A DNA stretch of 24,990 bases from the IMG/VR virus record IMGVR_UViG_3300046028_002005, positions 1 through 24,990 of that record; one strand, given 5' to 3'. The position numbers and the translations under genes are program-made. How positions within the stretch are numbered: the stretch's first letter is position 1; each line of letters starts with the position of its first letter. This DNA is from a virus. The notes beneath the pieces are model-generated. The model was not told where the DNA came from. It did no database searches and was given only the letters and a program-made list of their open reading frames with translations. Shown one piece after another: positions 6,552 through 10,696 of this stretch.

Positions 6552-6681
6552 CTGTCTTCTTCTCCATTTCAAGCAACTGCTTATAGGTATCAGGGTAAAG
6601 ATGAGCAAGACGTATCAATGCACGGTCTCTTGCCCTTCTGTAGTTGCGTTGGCGCACTGCCTGTTTAGCAGCACCAACCAT
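6397..6681 (-). CDS. Hypothetical basic phage protein (ARDRALIRLA type)
   Basis: From ATG 6681 the product is 94 residues; an in-frame ATG at 6702 would add seven. GGAG lies about nine bases before ATG 6681, and that start avoids overlap with the membrane miniprotein stop at 6686. The sequence has a basic helix AVRQRNYRRARDRALIRLA followed by YPDTYKQLLEMEKK and WLDLDGNT. I recall similar short proteins in actinophages but no known function. The C-terminal half is polar and overlaps the lysozyme signal-peptide region. The basic helix suggests nucleic-acid contact. Confidence 0.72.
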   Translation of the reverse strand: MVGAAKQAVRQRNYRRARDRALIRLAHLYPDTYKQLLEMEKKTDEQEGKTWLDLDGNTIPVVGVRVRTADGRGAPVLKENLSKGTDEGDNGGEA

Positions 6682-6685
6682 TCTC

Positions 6686-6778
6686 TTATTCTCCGCCTCC
6701 ATTGTTCGTCTTATCCTCCCATACTATTAGAACGTAGGCTATCAACATCACCAGCAGTAGACCTAAGAAGTAACTCAT
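6686..6778 (-). CDS. Single-pass membrane miniprotein, 30 residues
   Basis: ATG 6778 overlaps the stop of the upstream gene (ATGA, 6775-6778). The product begins MSYF and is almost entirely one hydrophobic helix (LGLLLVMLIAYVLIVW), followed by a short charged, glycine-rich tail. A membrane helix of this kind two genes before the lysozyme could be a mini-holin or lysis regulator, but nothing proves that. It is very short, but the exact overlap and helix composition support it. Confidence 0.6.
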   Translation of the reverse strand: MSYFLGLLLVMLIAYVLIVWEDKTNNGGGE

Positions 6779-7032
6779 TGTGTGCCCGCCAGTACTGCGT
6801 GGACAATCTTTGTTATATCAATGGGTTCAATTATCAACCGCGCATCCTCTTCCCCTGCCTCCCAGCAGGAGACCAATAGACGTGAGTCCATAGGTGATTG
6901 GCGTAGCCATTGGTATGCACTGTGCGGATCTTCCCCGCCCCATACTGCGTTGCCCTCCTTGGTCGCTACCTCGTAGAAGTTTACCAGTTTATTCTTTGGG
7001 TGAAATCCCACCACATTATCCTCAGTTGTCAT
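6775..7032 (-). CDS. Hypothetical protein, 85 residues
   Basis: ATG 7032 has AAGGAGG five bases upstream, so it is chosen over the adjacent GTG 7035. The product is mixed alpha/beta, with no membrane segment and one cysteine (SCWEAGEEDARLIIEPIDI). No family is recognised. It overlaps the upstream gene by eleven bases and the downstream membrane miniprotein by four, in keeping with coupled translation. Confidence 0.7.
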   Translation of the reverse strand: MTTEDNVVGFHPKNKLVNFYEVATKEGNAVWGGEDPHSAYQWLRQSPMDSRLLVSCWEAGEEDARLIIEPIDITKIVHAVLAGTQ

Positions 7033-7198
7033 CACTTCCTCCTTCGTTGAATGTATCTACCATAGACAGGGCGTAGACCATACGCATAAGGTTCATCCCT
7101 GCCTCCTTCTCTGTCTTCTCATCTTGTACTTGTAGTATTGCTAGGTCTTGACACAACTGTGCCTTAGCACGCCAGTAGTCTACCGTAGGCTCAGACAT
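7022..7198 (-). CDS. Hypothetical helical protein, 58 residues
   Basis: ATG 7198 follows AGGAGG at a spacing of six. The product is a predicted long helix with heptad-like hydrophobics (VDYWRAKAQLCQDLAIL... then MRMVYALSMVDTF), possibly a small coiled coil. It overlaps both neighbouring genes by a few bases. The function is unknown. Confidence 0.68.
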   Translation of the reverse strand: MSEPTVDYWRAKAQLCQDLAILQVQDEKTEKEAGMNLMRMVYALSMVDTFNEGGSDDN

Positions 7199-7364
7199 TA
7201 CTAACCTCCTCTACCTCGAAGAAATACTCCACCTTGTTATCGTCGAGTAGTTCTTTGTATCTATCACGCTTTGCCATAGCCCACATACGGGCTTCCTCGT
7301 TTGTGTTGAACTCATCTGTGGTGCGGTACACCACCTTCGATATAGTTATCTCATACGCCTTCAT
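7191..7364 (-). CDS. Hypothetical protein, 57 residues
   Basis: ATG 7364 has GGAGAGGG eight or more bases upstream. The product starts MKAYEITISKVVYRTTDEF, continues with a helix NEEARMWAMAKRDRY, and ends in YFFEVEEV. The beta-helix-beta pattern is like many tiny phage proteins, but no family can be named. It overlaps its upstream neighbour by fourteen bases and its downstream one by eight. Confidence 0.68.
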   Translation of the reverse strand: MKAYEITISKVVYRTTDEFNTNEEARMWAMAKRDRYKELLDDNKVEYFFEVEEVSNV

Positions 7365-7596
7365 CTTCTGCCCTCTCCTTTACTAAGTCGCTGACCGTCT
7401 TCTCCTGCTTATCTGTTGGTAGTTCGATCTTTGATAGCGCCTCACCTAGCGCCGTGCGCCAGTTCGTGCCCTCACCTGCTGCGATTAAGTCAGGCTTTGC
7501 ACCTGCAAAATCCCATAGTTCTATTTCATATCGCTTGTTATCAGGTATAACTACCACCGTGAATACAAACTGCGCCGTCTTATCCTGTTCAGTCAT
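7351..7596 (-). CDS. Hypothetical protein, 81 residues
   Basis: The start at ATG 7596 is set by AAGGAGG a few bases upstream; the longer frame to 7644 has no such site. The product has two or three beta strands (QFVFTVVVI, RYEIELWDFAG), then a helix TNWRTALGEALSKIEL and a charged tail. No known motif is visible. It overlaps the zinc-ribbon gene upstream by eight bases. Confidence 0.7.
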   Translation of the reverse strand: MTEQDKTAQFVFTVVVIPDNKRYEIELWDFAGAKPDLIAAGEGTNWRTALGEALSKIELPTDKQEKTVSDLVKERAEDEGV

Positions 7597-7723
7597 CTTC
7601 TCCTCCTTTGTTATAGCAAGGGAGGCATACCCAATACATCCCACCCTTGTCTCCCCATACTAACTCACTAGTGTTGAAATCATCTAAACATTTTTTACAG
7701 GTTGATAGTTCATTAGTTATCAT
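7589..7723 (-). CDS. Zinc-ribbon miniprotein, 44 residues
   Basis: ATG 7723 has GGAGG five bases upstream. Two CxxC knuckles (TCKKC near residue 10 and VCLPC near residue 35) are separated by about 20 residues, the normal spacing of a rubredoxin-like zinc ribbon. Such ribbons may bind nucleic acid or a host protein; the partner is unknown. The longer frame upstream to 7786 lacks a ribosome site and would overlap a membrane gene. Confidence 0.7.
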   Translation of the reverse strand: MITNELSTCKKCLDDFNTSELVWGDKGGMYWVCLPCYNKGGEDD

Positions 7724-7826
7724 CTTCTCCTCCTTCTCTAGCCTTCTTCTCCATCCAATACGCAAGCGTTGCGATTGGTACACCATACAGCAACATCAAG
7801 CCCCATAAGACTAAGGCATCAGTCAT
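7713..7826 (-). CDS. Single-pass membrane miniprotein, 37 residues
   Basis: ATG 7826 shares its bases with the upstream stop (TGATG) and has GGAGG nine bases before it. Residues about 5-24 form one hydrophobic helix (LVLWGLMLLYGVPIATLAYW), followed by a charged tail EKKAREGGEDD, so the C-terminus is probably cytoplasmic. It is the second such miniprotein in this operon. It could be a holin-like or host-envelope factor; no evidence chooses between them. Confidence 0.62.
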   Translation of the reverse strand: MTDALVLWGLMLLYGVPIATLAYWMEKKAREGGEDDN

Positions 7827-7951
7827 CACGCCACCTCCTCCTTCTTAGGTCTAATAGGCTGATGAAAGGTGCAGTACCGCGAGCCTTCTTTAACTTCCTC
7901 ATAGCATTCATAGAGGTTGCATTCCTTGATTTTGATCGAACCCTCGCTCAC
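7826..7951 (-). CDS. Small putative zinc-binding protein, 41 residues
   Basis: GTG 7951 follows AAGGAGG at a spacing of eight and overlaps the upstream stop (GTGA). The product has Cys11-x4-Cys16 and Cys27-x2-His30, a plausible single zinc site, between a beta strand and a basic tail. The stop overlaps the start of the membrane miniprotein. Too short for a family assignment. Confidence 0.6.
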   Translation of the reverse strand: MSEGSIKIKECNLYECYEEVKEGSRYCTFHQPIRPKKEEVA

Positions 7952-8280
7952 GCCTTGACCTCCTTCTTCTCCGCAATCATTAGCCCTGTATGTATGCCCG
8001 TAATTAATTTGCGTAGGCTATGAGCCGCTTCTGCCTTGCTTCCTCCAAGGTAATCACTAAACCCGCGAGGCTCACAATGTCCCGAACCGTACTTACTACC
8101 GCCCGTAAAGTGCACACGCCAGGCGCGTCCGTATGTCTTACTACCCTCCTGTAACACAAGGTGCGGGCGCTTCATTGATTCATAGGGCGCATCTTCTACT
8201 ACCTCACCCTCAAACAAGGGTTGGATTAACTTCTCTAGTGCTATTACTAGGTTGCGAACTTCTTCTATTGTGGTCTGCAT
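7948..8280 (-). CDS. Hypothetical protein, 110 residues
   Basis: ATG 8280 is chosen because GGGAG lies about five bases upstream; the extra codons to 8328 would overlap the upstream gene. The product has an N-terminal helix (TIEEVRNLVIALEKLIQPLF), a central glycine-rich beta region (RAWRVHFTGGSKYGSGHCE) and a C-terminal helix (KAEAAHSLRKLITGI). It has a single cysteine. No family is recognised. Confidence 0.72.
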   Translation of the reverse strand: MQTTIEEVRNLVIALEKLIQPLFEGEVVEDAPYESMKRPHLVLQEGSKTYGRAWRVHFTGGSKYGSGHCEPRGFSDYLGGSKAEAAHSLRKLITGIHTGLMIAEKKEVKA

Positions 8281-8293
8281 TTTTCTCCCTCTC

Positions 8294-8719
8294 TCAGTTA
8301 TTTCTAAAGAAATCAATGGCCCAGTCATAGACCGCGCCCTGGGTTAGTTCTGTTTCATCTTCATCAGTAAAGTATGTAATCGTAATCTCTCCAAGGTCTA
8401 AATCCTCAGTGATTTTTACGCCGTCATTGTGCCCTCCTGGTACATCCTCAAAGAATAAAGACATCACCTTAAAGCGGTTAGGCCCCTGTTCTGCAAAGAG
8501 GATTGGATTACTAACGCCCATATCCTCAGCCCCTTCTAACTCTTCCCGTATCTCTTCCGTTAGGGCTATGACTTGCTCATTACGGGTCTGCAATACCTCT
8601 AGGATATCGCTCCCGTTACAGCACACGCATTCATTCTCGCATCCGCCATAAGCGCGGGTGCCGTCGGGCTGTGTCTCTAGATATATCGAACACTTACAGG
8701 TCTCACACATAACTGCCAT
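8294..8719 (-). CDS. Hypothetical protein with cysteine-rich N-terminus, 141 residues
   Basis: ATG 8719 has GGAAGGG about seven bases upstream. Residues 5-34 hold seven cysteines (5, 8, 10, 27, 31, 33, 34), enough for one or two zinc sites. The rest is a helix (EVLQTRNEQVIALTEEIREELEG) and an acidic beta-rich domain ending YDWAIDFFRNN. The acidic character could mimic nucleic acid or bind a basic partner, but this is speculation. A gap of about 110 bases with a hairpin precedes it. Confidence 0.7.
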   Translation of the reverse strand: MAVMCETCKCSIYLETQPDGTRAYGGCENECVCCNGSDILEVLQTRNEQVIALTEEIREELEGAEDMGVSNPILFAEQGPNRFKVMSLFFEDVPGGHNDGVKITEDLDLGEITITYFTDEDETELTQGAVYDWAIDFFRNN

Positions 8720-8773
8720 TTTCTGCCCTTCCTAGGCTAAGAGAGTTGGCCCGTGTTGGCCTCCTTCTCTAGT

Positions 8774-8815
8774 GCCCCCGTGAGAGTGTGAATCTCTAGC
8801 CTTTAGCGCGGGGGC
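8774..8815 (-). other. GC-rich hairpin in the minus-strand operon
   Basis: GCCCCCG (8774-8780) pairs with CGGGGGC (8809-8815). The 28-base loop contains a possible inner GAGA/TCTC stem. It lies in the only longer gap (8720-8831) between minus-strand genes. It is not followed by a T-run on the minus strand, so it is more likely an mRNA-stabilising or processing structure than a terminator. Confidence 0.5.
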
Positions 8816-8831
8816 GGTTGATCGATTTGGT

Positions 8832-8936
8832 TTATACCTCCTCCTTGGTATCCTTACCGCAATCTTGACAAGACCAATATATCCCGCCCTGGCTTGATGT
8901 GTAAAGGATGACCGCTCTACATCTTAGACACCTCAC
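8832..8936 (-). CDS. Zinc-ribbon miniprotein, 34 residues
   Basis: GTG 8936 overlaps the upstream stop (GTGA) and has GGAGG seven to ten bases before it. The product begins MRCLRC and has a second knuckle SCQDC near residues 22-26, giving a compact CxxC...CxxC zinc ribbon with a short charged tail. It is below the usual gene-calling cut-off, but the overlap and paired cysteines make it credible. Confidence 0.6.
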   Translation of the reverse strand: MRCLRCRAVILYTSSQGGIYWSCQDCGKDTKEEV

Positions 8937-9169
8937 GCCCTCACCTCCTCAATTACTAGCGCCTCGCGGTCTACCTTCTCACAATAGGCGCGGGCTTGTG
9001 CGCTTGTGGTGAATGTCTCGCGGTAGGGAATCTCCATATTAAAGCCGTAGTATCCCGCCCGCCAATTGTGAGCCCCTTCTCTCTTAATCCAATAGTACCA
9101 ATGCGCCCGTGATGTTCCCTTTACGGTTATCTGCATTTTACCTATGCGTGTTCCCCAATTGAGTTTCAT
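8933..9169 (-). CDS. Hypothetical protein, 78 residues
   Basis: ATG 9169 overlaps the upstream stop (ATGA) and has GGAGAGGG upstream. The product is rich in aromatic and basic residues (SRAHWYYWIKREG, NWRAGYYGFN) and ends with a helix (SAQARAYCEKVDREA). It looks like a small beta-sheet plus helix fold. An internal ATG twelve codons in is a weaker start. The function is unknown. Confidence 0.7.
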   Translation of the reverse strand: MKLNWGTRIGKMQITVKGTSRAHWYYWIKREGAHNWRAGYYGFNMEIPYRETFTTSAQARAYCEKVDREALVIEEVRA

Positions 9170-9339
9170 TTCTTGCCCTCTCCTTCTCCGTACCAGTAGG
9201 AGGAGCCTTCTATCTCGCGCATCTGCAAGCCGTCGGCCTCTTCGCCGTTAAAGTATCCATCATAAAACGCTTTCGCTTGCTCTTGTGTGTCGGCCTCAAT
9301 CTCCCACACGGTGCCCTCAATCACTCTAAATTTAGCCAT
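9166..9339 (-). CDS. Hypothetical acidic protein, 57 residues
   Basis: ATG 9339 shares its first base position with the upstream stop (TAATG). The product starts MAKFRVIEGTVWEIEADTQEQ and has a strand-helix-strand order typical of tiny ferredoxin-like phage proteins. It is acidic and has no cysteines. No family can be named. The four codons upstream in frame lack support. Confidence 0.68.
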   Translation of the reverse strand: MAKFRVIEGTVWEIEADTQEQAKAFYDGYFNGEEADGLQMREIEGSSYWYGEGEGKK

Positions 9340-9509
9340 TACATTACCCCGCAAGCGTCTAGGAATCTAGCGCGGTCAAATCGGGGGTTATCTGCCTGTA
9401 ATGTGTTGGCTAGCATATAAGCAACTACGCCCGCCCCCGCCTTCTCGCTTGTTAGGCGGTGAGCCTCTTTAATCGTCTCTGCAATCAATACGTAATCCTT
9501 GCGTGTCAT
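9339..9509 (-). CDS. Hypothetical protein, 56 residues
   Basis: ATG 9509 has GAGGAG about seven bases upstream. The longer frame to 9647 runs through a GC-rich hairpin and the end of the upstream gene and is rejected. The product is mainly helical: MTRKDYVLIAETIKEAHRL, then VVAYMLANTLQ, then RFDRARFLDACGV. I have seen proteins with the MTRKDY...IA..I opening in other phages but know no function. Confidence 0.7.
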   Translation of the reverse strand: MTRKDYVLIAETIKEAHRLTSEKAGAGVVAYMLANTLQADNPRFDRARFLDACGVM

Positions 9510-9552
9510 CTTGTTCTCCTCTTGATTTGGTGGCGGGGTAGTTCCCTCCACT

Positions 9553-9598
9553 CGTGCCCCGCTCCGAATCGAATCGGCACGCCCTAGGCGGGCGGGGC
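9553..9598 (-). other. Pair of mutually exclusive hairpins in an intergenic leader
   Basis: CGTGCC (9553-9558) can pair with GGCACG (9576-9581). Alternatively GCCCCGC (9556-9562) can pair with GCGGGGC (9592-9598). The two share bases, so they cannot form together. They lie in the 98-base gap between the first and second genes of the minus-strand operon, upstream of the ribosome site of the 56-residue gene. A switch or RNase-resistant stem is possible. There is no T-run next to the stems. Confidence 0.5.
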
Positions 9599-9607
9599 TG
9601 GCGTTGC

Positions 9608-9817
9608 TTATATCGCGTACTTTAACTCGTACACGACATATTCCCAAGATTCATAGTTGGCTGGTGTTTCATCTATTGTGTATCCTTCTGACTTGTGAGC
9701 ATCTAAGACTTGGACTAACAGGTCATTGAATGAGCCAAATTGTGTTTTTAATCCCCAAATGAAATCGGTGTTTAGTGTGATAGTCTTACCATTTGTGTGG
9801 GTCATCTTGATATCCAT
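9608..9817 (-). CDS. Hypothetical protein, 69 residues; first gene of the leftward operon
   Basis: ATG 9817 has GAGGAG eight bases upstream and lies about 50 bases downstream of the near-consensus promoter, so this is the first gene transcribed leftward. The product has a beta-hairpin start (MTHTNGKTITLNTDF), a helix (FNDLLVQVLDAHKSEG) and an aromatic C-terminal strand (ESWEYVVYELKY). No family is recognised. As the most promoter-proximal gene it is probably among the earliest products. Confidence 0.72.
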   Translation of the reverse strand: MDIKMTHTNGKTITLNTDFIWGLKTQFGSFNDLLVQVLDAHKSEGYTIDETPANYESWEYVVYELKYAI

Positions 9818-9869
9818 TTGCTTGCTCCTCTTAGGTTAATTCAATTAACATTTATTAATTGATAAGGCA

Positions 9870-9898
9870 ACTATATACGGGTGTCTACCGTATGTCAA
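9870..9898 (-). promoter_or_regulatory. Sigma-70-type promoter of the leftward operon
   Basis: On the minus strand TTGACA (9893-9898) and TATAGT (9870-9875) are separated by exactly 17 bases. The -35 is a perfect match and the -10 differs from TATAAT at one base. It points to the operon starting at 9817 and should be read by the host housekeeping sigma factor. Confidence 0.85.
9875..9893. promoter_or_regulatory. Palindromic operator inside the leftward promoter
   Basis: ATACGG (9875-9880) and CCGTAT (9888-9893) form a perfect six-base inverted repeat around a seven-base spacer. The palindrome fills the space between the -35 and -10 elements, where a bound dimer would block RNA polymerase. 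No repressor gene is visible in the window. Confidence 0.55.
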
Positions 9899-10178
9899 GC
9901 CCAAATGAGGGTTATTTGATAACGATTTGGTAACGATTTTAGGGGTGTGTCTTGTCTATTTGTCGACAATTCTAAGGCCTTGCGGGTCACAATATAGTTG
10001 AACTTTCAACCACTTACGGGGCGATATGTTACCGCTCAGTAACTTAGGGGGATTGAACAAGGTAGACAATTAAACCTTGAATGTCTAAGGCTTAGGTAAA
10101 GGGTTATTAATGGACAGATAACTAAGTTATGTATAGGGTGCCCGAGGTACAGCCCGCCCGTTTACTTTACATAATAAC

Positions 10179-10207
10179 TTATCCACAGGTCAGACCAGTT
10201 ATCCACA
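10179..10207 (+). other. Putative replication origin: two perfect DnaA boxes
   Basis: TTATCCACA occurs at 10179-10187 and again at 10199-10207, same orientation, starts 20 bases apart. This is the exact consensus bound by bacterial DnaA. AT-rich sequence lies to the left (10160-10180). A GGGGG/GTAGG...CCTAC/CCCC hairpin (10214-10248) lies directly to the right. A weaker match, TTGTACACA, is at 10332-10340. The phage encodes its own primase and ATPase, so host DnaA could load or regulate them here. Confidence 0.55.
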
Positions 10208-10429
10208 GGGTGTGGGGGTCTGCTGTAGGCCGTAAAAACCCTACCCCCAGGTGTTAAGTTTCAGCGCCGTACTACATATACTCCCCGAAAAGAAATTTAC
10301 GCTAAAGTGAGATCCAATTAAATGTCCTAGTTTGTACACATATTAAAGTGACGTTAGTCACAAATAGAAAATAAAATCTACCCTAGACGGGAAATGGGCT
10401 ATTTTTTCTGCCTTATATATAGTAGGGGA

Positions 10430-10629
10430 GTAAAACGAACCAGTACTAGTTTTACGACCCAATCTCGCTACGTTGGCACTACGCGAGTCCCCCTAGGACG
10501 AGCACCAACTTACCCCTCGGTTCGCTGTGGCTCCCTCGGGCGCTAAGCCCGAAGCGGTGACTGCTTTTAGTGGGGACAATACTATCTCCAGTATAAAACA
10601 CTTCCCCTAGTAAAGGAATCTCTGATTCC
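10430..10629 (+). other. Hairpin-rich untranslated leader before terminase
   Basis: Successive inverted repeats are visible: GTAAAAC/GTTTTAC (10430-10455), CTCGC/GCGAG (10464-10487), TCGGGC/GCCCGA with a five-base loop (10536-10552) and GGAATC-TCT-GATTCC (10615-10629). No reading frame explains the region. A TATATAGT sequence (10416-10423) could serve as a -10 element just upstream, but no good -35 accompanies it. It may be a structured RNA leader or a packaging-related region. Confidence 0.45.
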
Positions 10630-10632
10630 GTT

Positions 10633-10684
10633 CGAGGGCTGCGCCCCTCGTATAAAAATTTTTTCGCGCCTTCGGCGCTTTATT
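10633..10684 (+). terminator. Tandem terminator-like hairpins just before terminase
   Basis: CGAGGG (10633-10638) pairs with CCCTCG (10645-10650), followed after a TATAAAAA stretch by six T residues. A second hairpin GCGCC-TTC-GGCGC (10666-10678) is followed by TTTATT. Both have the form of intrinsic terminators on the plus strand, yet the terminase start codon is only 13 bases beyond. This implies either termination of an upstream leader transcript with antitermination for late genes, or structural use. Confidence 0.55.
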
Positions 10685-10696
10685 AGAGGAGACTAC

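Larger units (their letters stand above)
9818..10696. other. Gene-free control region between divergent operons
   Basis: I see no convincing coding frame in these 879 bases. From left to right the region holds the leftward promoter and operator and a tandem TAACGATTT repeat (9920-9928 and 9931-9939). It also holds hyphenated palindromes GTTAT-ATAAC (9911-9923), GTTGAA-TTCAAC (9997-10010), GTTAC-GTAAC (10028-10043), ATAAC-GTTAT (10128-10140) and GTGAC-GTCAC (10348-10361). Two consensus DnaA boxes follow, and a hairpin-rich leader (10430-10684) precedes terminase. The mixture suggests an origin plus a regulatory switch region. Confidence 0.6.

Noticed and set aside
7594-7735. A repeated 15-base sequence (CATCTTCTCCTCCTT at 7594 and 7721).
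   Set aside because: It is the start codon plus strong Shine-Dalgarno site of two genes on the minus strand, not a separate repeat element.
9553-9600. tRNA-like features: a TTCGATTC segment and a 7-bp GCCCCGC/GCGGGGC acceptor-like stem.
   Set aside because: Only 29 bases separate the stem arms, the T-stem does not pair correctly and there is no anticodon arm.
10570-10600. A plus-strand promoter with GGGACA and TATAAA near the terminase.
   Set aside because: The spacing is only 13 bases and the site is followed by two terminator-like hairpins.
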